From the NCBI GenBank assembly GCA_911728435.2, contig OU452199.1:25926860-25990859 (forward strand): a DNA stretch of 64,000 bases, written 5' to 3'. Made by a program: the position numbers and the translations under genes. Below the pieces are notes generated by a model. The model did not search any database and was not told where the DNA came from. It saw nothing but the letters and a program-made list of their open reading frames with translations. Positions 53,092 through 64,000 of this stretch are shown one piece after another (position 1 is the first letter of the stretch; every line of letters starts with the position of its first letter). Origin of the DNA: Apoderus coryli (lineage: Eukaryota > Arthropoda > Insecta > Coleoptera > Attelabidae).

Positions 53092-54929
53092 GGGTAGGAG
53101 TACCATTTGTGGCCACCTTAAGCTATTTCTGGGTTTTACAGAACAATTCTTTTGACATTCATATAATTATTATCCTATATGTGGTGGATATATAATAAGG
53201 GTATATTTATTTCACAGAATAGAATGTTAGAATGATAATCAAAATATGTTTAAATGCAGGATTAATTATTTTTTGACTTAATTCAATTTTTGCTAGTTGT
53301 GGCCAGCATTTGCCATTTATGGCCATTACTTGCGCCGATTGTGGCCATGACGGAACGAAGATGTTTAATTCGGATTGAACGCTTGATGAATGCAACACTG
53401 GCTAAGTAAAAAGTTAAAAAAAAAAAATATTGTGCCACTGTTGTACCTATTTACCAAGCGATAATAATTATAGACTTAGATGATAGAGCTGCTGATGCGG
53501 GAATTATAAAAGAAATCGTTTTATTGAAAATAAAAATACATACAAATTTTATACTAAATAAAACATATACTCTTTGGAAAGGTGTAAATAAACATTAAAT
53601 ATCCCAGTCGGATTTCTATACTAAGTCTTTAAATTCGGGTACCATGAAGTTGGAGTTTATTTGTTTGGGCTCTTCAATTTTCATAACGATGTCATTTAAA
53701 GTATACCAAAGCAAGTCATTTTTTTCGGGCCATTTCCAATTGCCTGAGCTATTCGCCATTGCACAGCAATAATATTAGTCATTCCGTATCTGCACAATTT
53801 TAGCAGGATACAATAATTGATCATCATATCTTAATATGACAAACGATCTGTTAATAAATTCGGCATGTTTTTGGCTTACTTCAGGATGTCTCTTTAAAAA
53901 TGAGTCAAACCACTTTCTCCCAGGAACATTATTGGTGCAGGGAGTCGTGATATTAAATTCTTCTACTAATTTTTGTACGGAATACACGAGTCCTTCTTTG
54001 TTTATTGGAAACCCCTTAGAGGCCATTTCCATTATCCATTCCACAAGTTTTTGTTCAATTTGGGAACCTAGCAAAGATTCGGGTCCAACTCGACGGCACT
54101 TGTCTAAAGTTTTGCCTGACAATCTATTTCTGACTGACGTTCTTGGTACTCTAAACGTTTTGCAGGCTGTTGCAACTGCCATATTTTCTGCCCTTATTGC
54201 ATGCAAAGCAGCTTGCATATGTTCTTCGGAATATTGGAACAGAATTCTTTTTCTAGGCATCTTGCTGCTGCTGGAAAAGGTAAAGGCCTACATTGAGAAA
54301 GACAGATTACCCGAAAAGTAATTGATTTACAACTTTTAAATCTATAATTAAGTAACACCGAAGATAATTGTATAAAAAAGTCTATAAATGCTCAAAGGGG
54401 TTTTAGTGGCTTTAGAATTCAATCTGAATAAAAGAGTTAGGGAAATGTGGCCACAAGTGTTTTTTAGTGATCCAATTCTGGCCATCTTAGTGGCCACAAA
54501 TAGAGAAATTATAAATAAAGCAGATCCAGTTGTTGCCACCCTTATTTTTTATAAAAACAACGCGAACTTTCAAATTACAGACAAAATAAAAAACCTGATC
54601 CCTAGTTTATCAAGTCACTTTTCATATATTCATGTGAAATGTTAGTAATTTGGTCAAATTTATTATAAAACACAAATAATATACTTACACAATCCTTAAC
54701 AAAACCGTTAAGAATGTAGCAGGTACAAAACACGTGCGGTTTCAATAGCGTCTAACTCGAAACTGAGCTGGTTCTGTCCACTTTATCTAATGGTAGATGG
54801 CGCTAGATATATGTTTATTTGATTTAGTCATACATAATACAGTACAAGGTTACCAGAACTCTTAATATATGCATTTTTTACCCAAAACGGCCACAAACGG
54901 AACAATGGCCACAAATGGTACTTCTACCC
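53092..54929 (-). mobile_element. pogo/Tigger-type deletion derivative, 1.84 kb
   Basis: 25-bp terminal inverted repeats (GGGTAGGAGTACCATTTGTG and near-complement, one mismatch) with TA on both sides (53,090-53,091 and 54,930-54,931). Repeated TGTGGCCA motifs lie near both ends (53,290-53,345; 54,440-54,510; 54,890-54,915), likely transposase-binding sites. It is inserted in a LINE remnant. Confidence 0.93.
53616..54260 (-). pseudogene. pogo-type transposase with deleted catalytic core
   Basis: ATG at 54,260. Residues 1-60 are a psq-type helix-turn-helix (AVATACKTFRVPRTSVRNRL); residues 65-140 are a CENP-B-type DNA-binding domain (EWIMEMASKGFPINKEGL, GRKWFDSFLKRHPEVSQ). The frame then passes straight to a C-terminal domain (RYDDQLLYPAKIVQI ... 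NWKWPEKNDLLWYTLNDIV), skipping the whole DDE core. One in-frame TAA at 53,775-53,777 separates the last ~52 codons. The product could bind transposon ends but not cut DNA. Confidence 0.85.
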
Positions 54930-55446
54930 TACTCCATTTCTTAAGAAACTGAAAGAACCTAGGCTGGCCATTCGGTTTGATTACTTGTATTCTGTCTTGT
55001 TGTATAAGATTCTTACGTTCCATATACCTCAGTACCTTGCTGACTTGCTCTTGCGGAGGTTTAATGTCCACGGACTTGATTTGCGCTTCAACTCCTTTAC
55101 AATTCCGCAACATTCTACTGCTAAATTTGAAGGATGTTTTTCATATAATGGTCATAAACTTTTAAATAACTTAATAGATATTCTTAACTTATCCTTGTTT
55201 AGTTTCAAGAGAGAGTTGAGGCGCAGACTATTTCCTTAAATAATATTCATAAGTCTGTGTTTCTTTTGTACAGTGTTAAGTTTGGAATAGGTAAGTGGAA
55301 GAGTGGCTAATGCCAAATCTTATTCCTTTTGTGTAAACTAGCCTAAGTGACTGATTTGTTATTTGTAAGCTATATCGCTGAAACTTTGTATGCTTGATTT
55401 GTCATTTGGTTTTTTTGTACAATAAAACAGTTATTATTATTATTAA

Positions 55447-56547
55447 TCTAGAAAATCTTTCGTTCATCGCAGAAAAAAGCATCCAATTCTGTTACAATAT
55501 TATCAGCTGAATTTTAAGTATTATTCTATTGCAAGTCAGGCAAGTAATCACCAAAAATAATATAAACTGAATCAGGAAACTCCCTCATTTCCTGACAGAT
55601 CTAGATTAGACATAAAACATGCATTTGATAAACCCCCATTGATCTTCTAGGAGGAATATAGACACTACCAAAAACATATGACTGATTACCATACTTAATT
55701 AAACTTAGTAAAAACATGTTCAACCTGATCATTTACTTGAACAGAACGTGACTTAAATTCTTTTACTTTTACTGCAATAAACACGCCACTACTTGATTTC
55801 ACAGGACGAGTGGAGAATATTTTCTTAGTCTAAACATTTTACACATTTATTAATTCTTCAAGTATTTTTTATTTTGCAGCAGCGATAAACTTATCAGTCT
55901 CCTTGCAACTAATCGTACAACGTGCTGGAACCACTACGTTACGTGTAGGTACCTAATTACATAATATTCTATGCCATAGTTTCGTTAAAATTTTCTTTTA
56001 TTTGTTCCTCATTATTTGCAGAATTTCTTTCATCCATTAAAAAAAAACTTTTACCACAACGTTGTGTGTTACTGTTGACGTTTCACCAATCACAGAAACA
56101 CGTTGAGTAGAAAACTGGATAATTGAGGTTATCCCCTTTTCATGGCAACTTTCAGTCTAAGATTAAAAGTGGATAACTTGTTGAGCCATCCTTTCAATCC
56201 GCTTAATAAATATTCACGTTTTTGAATTAAAATAAGGCAAATGTAAAACATCGTGAAGTTGGGTTTCTCATTTAAAATTACACAAAATTATTTCTAACAA
56301 GTAATTAGAATGCGCAAACACAAATTTTGTTAAAGGCAGCTACAGAGCTGTCTTATTTTTTCAGATTTTAAGTAAAATGCCTAAATTGATATACACAAGT
56401 CTACTCCACAAGAGAAAGTACATAATATAATTATTATCGAGCTTCACCTTCTAAAAGTTGATCGAATTTTTGTGCGGATGTTGATCCACAATTTAAATCA
56501 ACTATATAACTAGAACACGATATTCGCATAAAACATGTGTTACATAC
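55447..56547 (-). other. intron 3 of the TTLL15-like gene, right part
   Basis: No gene is recognised. AT-rich throughout. Confidence 0.45.
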
Positions 56548-56760
56548 CTTGACTTTAATGAACTCCTTTGGATCATTTCTCCAATGCCGACTAATCCGAA
56601 GATATTATACAAAACTTGTTGATATAATAGACGATTTGGTGGAAAATGTGCCGATGATAAATTGGGACTCATATTAGCTTCTAACAAATATATTTTAAGG
56701 TGCTCATCGATTACAAAATCAAATCTCATTAACTCAAAGAAATTCCGTTTGGCTTTGAAC
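56548..56760 (-). CDS. TTLL15: TTLL15-like gene, coding exon 3
   Basis: Acceptor tttttttag and donor gtatgt; phase 2 in and out. 71 codons carry the hallmark TTLL catalytic segment FELMRFDFVIDEHLKIYLLE followed by ANMSPNLSS. In the family, the Asp of FDF-x-x-D and the Glu and Asn of LLE-x-N-x-SP coordinate Mg-ATP in the ATP-grasp fold. The key Glu and Asn are present, so nucleotide binding looks intact. Confidence 0.88.
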
Positions 56761-57784
56761 CTAAAAAAAAATATTCAGAATATGTACAGCTATTGCAAAT
56801 GTTTGAAAAGCTCTAATATCAAAGCCGTACTGATGGCTATGTCTTTAGGGAAAAACAGTTTTTACGCCGCCCGTGCTTTCCTCTGACTTCAGGTTAAAAA
56901 AACTATTAAACATTTCAGTAATTTTAAAATGCTGTGAATGTTTTAGTTCCGACTAACCCGAGACGGGTGTGACATCCACCCTTAAAATCTTAAATGGAAT
57001 GCGGGCATTTGAAAGGTTATCAAAGCCTCTTTTCAACGCCGTCTCATTTTTGGAGTTTTTGTTTGACATTTGGCGAAACCACCTCCAAGTAAATAAACTT
57101 TCCTTAAAAATTGGAATACGATGAATTGATAAATTAAAGAAATAAAATACTATCGAGATAAGAAACAAAAATGTAAACAAGTTTTTGCTACGTAAAAAAA
57201 AATGTTTTATTAATTTGTTACTGCTTTGAAACAATTGTCAAAAAAATGTAAAAAAAACTCCAAAAATGAGACGGCTTTGAATTCAAACGATGTGCTACTC
57301 GACCCCGCATTTTGCAAACAAAAATAAACAGGTTTATTAAGCTTTCCAATTGAAAAAAAAAATGGTCACCAATGGCTACCAAACATGGAAAGAACCCTGT
57401 GAAATTTGATTTAAGAAAAAAAAAACGAAAAACTGCCTCCATCTTAATTCGACCTGGGCCAACAAAACCTAACCTAATCTTTAATAAAAAAAAAACTCAA
57501 ATATCTCGAAAACGAAAAGAGATAAAAAATAGAATTCCTTTGGAAAATGTATGTTGTCCAACGAGCAAGGAATGATATTAATTTCCCACACCTTGGCGAA
57601 TCCTAGAAATTTATGCTTTATACCTATTAAAATACCTAATGCATATAAAAAGTAAAATGGTTTCTAGCATTATTGAATGCAATGTGCTCTATGAGAAATC
57701 TATGTAGATAATTTTAAACAGAACATTTTTAGTTTTGTCAGCATATTTAACTAATACATAAAAATATAGGATACCTTGTGCTAC
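56761..57784 (-). other. intron 2 of the TTLL15-like gene with a foldback repeat
   Basis: An imperfect inverted repeat at about 56,990-57,065 and 57,250-57,310 (GCCGTCTCATTTTTGGAGTT and its complement) forms a small foldback element. Otherwise nothing. Confidence 0.55.
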
Positions 57785-58042
57785 CTTTTAAGTACATCCG
57801 AAATTAAAGGTTCTTTTACCAATAATACTGTTCTAATCGCATCTTCGATCTGGTCCCAAATGATTGTTGGTTGCTGATCATGTTTTCTTAGATATGCGTT
57901 TAAGGACTCTTTCATGCTATATCCGAGTTTATTGTAATATGTATCAAAAGCTGGAAGTTCCCATATTGGTAAATAGTCATCACCAACCACATATTTGTTT
58001 AAATTTTCTGGCTCAAATGGATAATATTTCTCTGAGCAAAAC
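57785..58042 (-). CDS. TTLL15: TTLL15-like gene, coding exon 2
   Basis: Acceptor ctttttgcag and donor gtagca; phase 2 in and out, 86 codons. It begins FCSEKYYPFEPENLNKYVVG directly after ALLR of exon 1, completing the LLRFCSEKY segment typical of TTLL enzymes. It continues with IWELPAFDTYYNKLGYSM and IIWDQIEDAIRTVLL, the helical insertion before the last ATP-grasp strand. Confidence 0.86.
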
Positions 58043-58213
58043 CTGCAAAAAGAAGAAATATGAAACTTTTATACGAATAAACATTTCCTGGGCGACAACG
58101 ATTAGTATACAAAATAACCACAAAATTATTAGACAGAATTGAAAGAAAACTGTTTAAAAACAAAACATCTTAGGATAATATAATCGATGAGTAGAACCTT
58201 TGGCGTAGAACAC

Positions 58214-58487
58214 TAAACTGACACTCGTTTTACCACTTCACCAAAACACTTCTTTTAAATCTCGACGCGCGTTTCGCTAACAATGTTAGCATCCTCAGGA
58301 GAGAATTAAAACTGAACAATGTTAGCATCCTCAGGAGAGAATTAAAACTGAACAATGTTAGCATCCTCAGGAGAGAATTAAAACTTGAGTTTTAATTCTC
58401 TCCTGAGGATGCTAATATTGTTAGCGAAACGCGCGTCGAGATTTAAAAGAAGTGTTTTGGTGAAGTGGTAAAACGAGTGTCAGTTTA
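58214..58487. repeat. palindrome with paired hammerhead-like motifs and a 36-bp tandem repeat
   Basis: Arms 58,214-58,308 and 58,391-58,487 are almost perfect complements. The left side has three copies of a 36-bp unit (58,279-58,386). Each arm carries a hammerhead-like motif (58,258-58,305 minus; 58,394-58,444 plus). Confidence 0.92.
58394..58444 (+). ncRNA. hammerhead-like motif (second family), best copy
   Basis: Stem I UCUC/GAGA, CUGAGGA, one extra U, stem II GCUAA/UUAGC, GAAA, stem III ACGC/GCGU, GUC. All catalytic core positions are met except for the extra nucleotide between A9 and stem II. Its mirror copy is at 58,258-58,305. Confidence 0.55.
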
Positions 58488-58704
58488 GTAATCTTAGGAT
58501 AAACTTAAATCGAACTTATTTATTACAAAAAATCATGAACATCAAAAGTGCGTGTACCAACTAAATATTTCAGATTCAAATAAAATAATAACATCTATTA
58601 TTACCTAACTGACTTTTGAGGTCATACCTATAAATATTTTTTTTTTTTGTAAGAAAAAAATAGTTCATATTATAGTGAAGTATTTAATTAAGAGGAATTT
58701 AAAT

Positions 58705-59385
58705 ATACCTAAGTGTATCATCCACAAAATATCTTTAATAACAATACAAATGAGATGTTCTGCCAGACATGTTTTGTCAGATATCCTTAGTTGCGATCTT
58801 ATTAGGAATGGTTAAAAAAGAAACATTTTTAACATCTTGCGTAGTTTAAAATTGGACAAATAGCGAGATTTATGGGATAGAATTTTATTTGTTAAGTTAT
58901 TATATTTTACTTATTAAAGTCTGTAACAGAATAGTGTAAGTCAAATTATTGTTAATGTAAGATCTACAGTCACCATTTTATGAAAATTGTTTTATATATC
59001 TATTATAGCATACTTAGCTACTATAGGAGTAAAAGCAGTTTGTTCTTCTTTTTTCTCCTCATTAGAAAGTCAATTAAAACAGTAATTAGCTCAAATCAAT
59101 TGTACAATACAAGCTGATTTTATGTTAATATGGCGTTAATAAAGAAAATTATTAATTATGTGACAGACTTGACATGAGAAGGGAAACACATGATGATATA
59201 AACATTATTCTATGATGATGTTTGACAATGTTTAAAAATGTAATTAAAAATTTCTCTTTTTTAACCTTATAGGTAGGCATAAGGCAGTTTTTAGTAACAT
59301 AGCCACTGAGGATATCGGCTTTATTCTGACGAATACATGTCTGGCAGAACATCTCTGTTATATTATTAAAAATAATTTGTGGATG
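58705..59385. mobile_element. MITE-like element with ~120-bp inverted ends
   Basis: GAGATGTTCTGCCAGACATG at about 58,750 and its complement at about 59,336 lie within longer imperfect complementary arms. The ~430-bp interior is non-coding. Confidence 0.75.
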
Positions 59386-59454
59386 CCTTTAATTTTTTTG
59401 TTTTAACAAATTTATTAAAATATAAATACTCTAGCAGTTTGGTAAAGCCATGAA

Positions 59455-60365
59455 CAAAAATAGTAAAGAGCGACAGACTATTATCATCTCGTGAGATCAC
59501 ATGCTATTACGCAATATAATTTATGCGTGCTTATAAATGGGCCTAAAAGTAGACTATACGGTCACCTCATGCAGCTCACAGAGAGTTATACGCGACTGCA
59601 TAATTTTGTTCTTGCAAATTTACATTTTCGTCACGCCTGTTATATCACACGTGAGATCAGTGTTTTTTCCACATAATTATCGAATTTTAACATAATTTTG
59701 TCATAGATTTGCTAGTAAAATAAAGCAGATTTACAAATAAAATCGGGTTTAACATAAGGTTTGAGTCAAGGGAAGTGATAAATTACCTTTAAATAAGTTT
59801 ATTTAGTAATTGTGTGAGTTAACATAATTTTCCGGTTTATACATCATAATCATAACTATAAGCATAATTAAATTAGTTTAAACGTATTTATCTAATTATG
59901 AGTTTAGAGCATAGCTGATTTTCTTAACCCAATTGTTGTTTTGTATGATAAGAGATATTTTAATTTGTTAATTCACATTTACGACGAATTTTTGAAACTT
60001 ATGATTCGTTTATAAATGGTTCCATTTATACATTACATTACATTGATTACAATGAATTTAACTTTTATGATTATGATTATTCTATGCTATTCGTTATTTA
60101 TCCTCTATAAACTCGGGCTTAGTCAAAATCGAGCATTTTGGACAAGCGATCACATAATTTAAAAGCGTGCTAGCGGTAACACTGGGTCAGTTAGTTAAGA
60201 TACTACTTAGATTAGGAATCCTTGTCTAAGAAATAATATGTAATAAAAATGATCTGCGGTTTTACATGGTTTCTTTGTAAGGCGTGATAGCATGTGAGAT
60301 TTTGCCAATGTGATATCACGTGACACTTGATGTGGTAATAGTCTCTTTCCGCCTTAAGTAAATTA
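59455..60365. mobile_element. possible second inverted-repeat element
   Basis: AGAGCGACAGACTATTATCA near 59,466 and GATGTGGTAATAGTCTCTTT near 60,330 are imperfect complements, with further matches at GATCACATGCTATTACGC and GCGTGATAGCATGTGAGAT. The interior is non-coding. Confidence 0.55.
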
Positions 60366-60423
60366 GTGACCAAGGCTGTGTTGCCAACCGCTCTTAAAAG
60401 AAATGGGAAAACACAAAAATAAT

Positions 60424-60476
60424 AGGCCCACCAGGTTCAATCTAACTCTTTTGAGTTAGATTGTACCTGGTGGGCC
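60424..60476. repeat. long hairpin, 24-bp arms
   Basis: GGCCCACCAGGTTCAATCTA-type arm and its complement around a 4-nt TTTT loop, with one mismatch. Confidence 0.93.
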
Positions 60477-60528
60477 TCATGGAAACACCGTTTATTTGAG
60501 GAGTTACAGAAATTGAACCTCCGTCTTC

Positions 60529-63070
60529 CGCACTCAAATTTTTTGTGAGAAAATCACCAGAGTGTTTAGAGTTTAGATATCTCTAATCGTTTGGTCGCTA
60601 GACGACAGTTATCGATGTTCATCAAACTTTTTGATGGCTCATAATTTTCTTGATAAAAAGTATGTTTTTTAATGACATATAAGAGTCGCAACTCCACAAA
60701 AATTAATTTAATAGAAATTCATAATATTTGTCATTGAAAATATACAAACCCTGAAAACTTGTTTAAACCATTACGTGTGATATACCACCTATATTTGAAT
60801 TGAAAATTGCTTCAAATTTAGCAAAAAAATCTAGGGCCGTATTTAAAAAAAGCAAGTTGATGATAGTTTTTCAAAAACGAAACGTCGTAGTGAAAATTTG
60901 TAAACGCTATCTTATTTTACTCAAAAAGTGCTTTTAATTTTTTTATATCTGCAAAAATAATGTCAGAAACAAATAAAAACTGAAAATCGCAAAAAATCGT
61001 TTTTTCAAAAATTCTCGAAAACGGCTAAAGTTAGTTTACTTTTGAAAACACCATTTAAAAGGCGATTAAAGTGTACAACTTTTCTCTAATTTAACCGCCA
61101 TTGTAACTCTTATCCTTTCCAAGATTCCAATGCTATCCCATTCTTATCTTGGACACGGTGTATATGAATGATTTTTGTGGAGTAGACGTAGTAAGCATTT
61201 GGTTCCAGAATCTCTAGCAGATGTTGAAAAAATCAACGATTATTTTGTAAATATTGCCACTGTCTGAAATATACTTTCAACACAAAAAAAAAAAAACTAA
61301 GCCTTCAAGGAAGACTGTTATCCAAGAAATTGCAAAAAAATTATGAATGAAACGAGAGAATTGGAAGTCTTACCTTAACGGTTTTGACTCCCAACACTAG
61401 CCGGCCGGCCTTTAATTCCAATGTCCAAAACACACACAACACGTAACTGTCACTTGCGTATTAAGTATAAAATTAAGTTTTATTGAAAAATTCAGCGGTC
61501 GATATGGCGGTCAAACAGCGAATGTCCTGCCCACTTGTCTCCTTTTCAATAGGCAGAGTACCTATCGATGTGGTACGAAATAAAAAACTCCAAATTCTCG
61601 TATCGCGAGTAAAAGATATATGAAAATGAGAGAGACAGAAGGCTTAGTTTGAAAAATTTATAAATATGCGGACTTTAATTAGAATTTTAGAAATAGGAAT
61701 TATTTAATTGAAATAAAAGAAAATAAAATTATAAAAAAAAGATTTCGGGACGAAACAGCCACTATACCGCCTAATCGCGAGACTGAGCTGTTCTACGAAC
61801 AGAATCGTATTCGAAGTGGAATAGATGATTTCCATTTTCAAATGGTTAATATTGATGACATACTTGAGGCTCTAAAATCAATAAAATCGGATGCAATAGG
61901 CTGTGATGGTATAAGCTTAGACATTTTGCGTCGCAGTTGTCTACATATATTGCCCGTTATTCTTCACTTGGTGAAGTACTGTATAGAGAAGAATAAATTT
62001 CCAACACCTTGGAAAATTAGCAAGGTCATTCCACTCCCAAAAGTCCCATCTCCGTCTGATTTTAAAGAATTGCGTCCAATACTGCCTACCATCAGTAAAA
62101 TTATGGAGCGTATTTTAAATGAGCAGATTAAAAAATATATGGATAAGTGGAATTTGCTTCCAAACATACAGTCTGGTTTTCGATCACAACATAGCTGCAG
62201 TACAGCCCTGCTTAAAGTCACAGATGATATCTTTCAGGCAAATGATCGCGGTAAAATCACAGCTTTGGTACTTGTAGATTATACCAAGGCGTTCGGTCGC
62301 ATCAATCACAAGTTGCTTTTATCTATTATTGGTTACCTTGGATTTTCTAGGTCAGCTAGAGACTTGATACATAGTTATTTATTTGGAAGAAAGCAGAGTG
62401 TGTCACTATGGGGAAAGACTTCGGAATTGAAACAAATTGAGAGTGGAGTACCACAGGGATCAATTATGGGAACCGTCCTATTCTGTCTGTATGCTTCGCA
62501 GTTGTTAAAATCAGTTGAGCACTGTGACACGCATGCCTATGCAGATGATACGCAAGTTTACTTATCGTTTCCACCGAGTAAAACAGTAGAAAGTATATCA
62601 AAATTAAACAGCGATTTGGCGTCTTTGGTTGCAGTGTCTCAGAACAATGGTCTTGAGATTAACCCTAAGAAATCTGAGCTATTAATATTCGGTAACTGTC
62701 ATAAAAATAATTATCTCAATCTGATAAACGTGCGTGTTAACAATACGCCTCTTAATGCTACCGATTGTGCGAGAAATTTGGGCTTAATGCTGGACACAAA
62801 TTTAAGATTTCCGAATCACATTAGTCAATACATTAAACGATCTTTTATAAACCTAAAACTTATTTATAGTAGTCGAAAGCTGCTCAATAACCCTACTAAA
62901 AAAATGTTGTGTGATACTCCTGTACTCTCCCATTTTAACCTTTATTATCACGAAAATTATGAGCCAACAAAGAATTTTAAAAAATCGGAAACGCCCTCTA
63001 GCTAACAACCATTTAGAGATATCTAAATTCTGTTTGCGTCAGTGATTTTCTCACAAAATTTGAGCCTCTA
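60529..63070. mobile_element. foldback element enclosing a LINE fragment
   Basis: Left arm about 60,529-60,655 and right arm about 62,944-63,070 are imperfect complements (blocks TTTTGTGAGAAAATCAC, TTTAGATATCTCTAA, TGGCTCATAATTTTC). The interior is mainly a LINE remnant that runs directly into the right arm. Confidence 0.75.
61190..62943 (+). pseudogene. Jockey/CR1-type reverse transcriptase fragment
   Basis: A leading piece at 61,190-61,270 (SKHLVPESLADVEKINDYFV) is followed by an unrelated ~500-bp insert, then a 387-codon open frame from 61,842. RT motifs: CDGISLDIL, WKISKVIPLPKV, SGFRSQHSCSTALL, DYTKAFGRINHKLL (Gly replaces the usual Asp after the catalytic Asp-containing DYTKAF), GVPQGSIMGTVLFCLY and YADDTQVY. 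The C-terminal part is missing; the frame runs into the foldback arm at 62,944 and ends at 63,005 in unrelated residues. It is related to 28,860-30,030. Confidence 0.83.
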
Positions 63071-63143
63071 ACACTACAACATAATAATACACTTTTAACT
63101 ACTGCATAACGAAAATAAGAATACCTACTAACTACTAACATAC

Positions 63144-63850
63144 CTCAATAATGCTTCACCATTGTAAATATAGGCGCGTAGAGGGTTTATGGATGTAATA
63201 ACAGTGTAAATTCCAATATCAAATTTATGACCATTTACGAGCAATGGTTTATCGACATACTCTTGTATAAATGTGCCTTCTTTATCCAGGTCAATAGTTG
63301 CAATATTTGTTATTTTAATGTTTCGATGATCATTATTCTTTTGCACGAACAATGTGTTTGGATGTTTTTCCGAAAATTTTAATAATTTGTGTTTATCTAC
63401 TGGCAGCTTAAATGCAGGTGGTATATATTTTAAGCCACTTGTTGCTAAATCAACCTTATTCGTTAGGTAACCGCAACCAGGAAAATGATTCACTCTTTGG
63501 TGTGGTTTAAGGGCGTCTAAATGTGGATACAACGCTCTAAATGGGTAGTCATGTGCCCACAGTAAGTCCCATTCTGTATCATTTGAAGAATTTTTATAAC
63601 CTAATCTATCTAATACAGTGAATACTTCTTTCAAATATCCGCTGTCTATATTTTTTCCGTAAGCCCAAAACTTTTTAACATCTGTTTCTAATGTAGGTAC
63701 AGTTTGTGTAATTTCATCCAACTGATTGAAACACTTTCTACATTCTTCTGCTCCTATAAAAGCAATAGTTAAAACTGATACGATCCCCAGAATTGTTGAG
63801 AGGTAATAAATATTCTGACTTTGGTAGTCTACTTGAGGCTGTATTGGCAC
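63144..63850 (-). CDS. TTLL15: TTLL15-like gene, coding exon 1 within the window
   Basis: Donor gtatgt after 63,144 (phase 2). A good acceptor acttttgcag precedes 63,850, so an earlier exon with the start codon probably lies right of the window. If not, an ATG at 63,877 is in frame. It encodes a membrane helix (NIYYLSTILGIVSVLTIAFI), a luminal or cytosolic Cys pair (ECRKCF), then TTLL core sequence: WDLLWAHDYPF, VNHFPGCGYLTNKVDLA, FVQKNNDHRNIKI, FIQEYVDKPLLVNGHKFDIG and YTVITSINPLRAYIYNGEAL. These correspond to the TTL nucleotide- and substrate-binding region. Family members ligate Glu, Gly or Tyr onto tubulin; the membrane-anchored TTLL15 subfamily has a poorly defined substrate. The visible protein is about 500 residues. 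Confidence 0.82.
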
Positions 63851-64000
63851 CTGCAAAAGTAAAATAGTTTTAAACATTAGGAAATTGTAAAATCTCTTTG
63901 AAAATATAATGTTTATCGTTTTTATTTCTCATAAAGAGTAACCAAACCTAACTTATAGTTAAAAATAGGCACCTGATGGTAAACGACAACACGCAAAAAT
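63851..64000 (-). other. likely intron upstream of TTLL15-like exon
   Basis: AT-rich with a polypyrimidine tract and AG before 63,850. The upstream exon is outside the window. Confidence 0.4.

Larger units (their letters stand above)
51650..55446 (+). mobile_element. Jockey/CR1-type LINE remnant split by a pogo-type element
   Basis: Segments 51,650-53,091 and 54,930-55,446 rejoin across the pogo insertion. RT motifs include EFPTAWKSALVIPFPKVA, LRQISLLPTLSKMLGRI and FTQMT/YADDAQ-like sequence near 52,150-52,190. Then come NPNKTVALC, GILIDSKMRLNDH and KVMLVKSLIYPHLDYC, and after the insertion LLYKILTFHIPQYLADLLLR. It ends in ATTATTATTATT. An internal deletion and many stops are present. Confidence 0.8.
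58043..63143 (-). other. intron 1 of the TTLL15-like gene
   Basis: A 5.1-kb intron filled by inverted-repeat elements (58,214-58,487; 58,705-59,385; 59,455-60,365; 60,529-63,070) and a LINE fragment. No host exon is seen in it. Confidence 0.6.

Noticed and set aside
54388..54645. 85-codon plus-strand frame in the pogo-type element
   Set aside because: Covers subterminal transposase-binding repeats on the strand opposite to the transposase; no known domain.
58279..58386. CRISPR-like short direct repeats (36 bp, three copies)
   Set aside because: Copies are directly adjacent without spacers, in a eukaryotic intron; a tandem duplication explains them.

Overview
The window is AT-rich animal DNA, very probably from an insect. 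It has spliced genes with ordinary GT-AG introns and BEL/Pao, Jockey-like, mariner, Tc1, piggyBac, pogo, hAT and P-type sequences. A beetle is possible but unproven. Three host genes and one intron-nested orphan gene can be reconstructed. Exon coordinates were worked out by hand from splice sites and reading phase. Transposon insertions fill most of the remaining sequence.

Layout. (1) Positions 1-24,206, minus strand: a THAP/P-element-transposase-like gene that runs off the left edge. It has two alternative THAP-encoding 5' modules (single exon 23,869-24,206; split exons 22,868-23,021 plus 15,498-15,687). Both join in phase to an exon at 13,722-13,796, then to a duplicated small exon (10,257-10,331 and 3,143-3,220), then to a coiled-coil/transposase exon (263-864) whose first catalytic aspartate appears lost. 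Its introns hold two Jockey-like copies, a mariner copy, a hAT MITE, an LTR-like sequence with three structured RNA repeats, a piggyBac deletion derivative inside a foldback element, and a DDE transposase split by a 2.5-kb foldback that carries hammerhead-ribozyme repeats. (2) Positions 26,887-46,719, plus strand: a TMEM192-like gene of five coding exons. Intron 2 holds LINE remnants and an intact 421-codon orphan gene on the opposite strand. Intron 4 holds a young BEL/Pao element with near-identical LTRs. (3) Positions 49,718-63,850, minus strand: a TTLL15-like tubulin ligase-family gene, convergent with the TMEM192-like gene. Intron 3 holds a LINE interrupted by a pogo-type deletion derivative; intron 1 holds several inverted-repeat elements and another LINE fragment.

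The most notable signals are: (a) a 336-bp repeat family carrying canonical type I hammerhead ribozyme cores at three loci, with compensatory changes in stem II; (b) a second, more degenerate hammerhead-like family with one extra nucleotide before stem II, often inside or next to inverted repeats; (c) alternative THAP DNA-binding modules with TGACGTCA motifs upstream of both; (d) a putatively N-myristoylated orphan protein; (e) three tandem structured RNA hairpins with a conserved loop. The THAP gene and the TMEM192-like gene are divergent, with about 2.7 kb between their start codons. None of the host genes form an operon.
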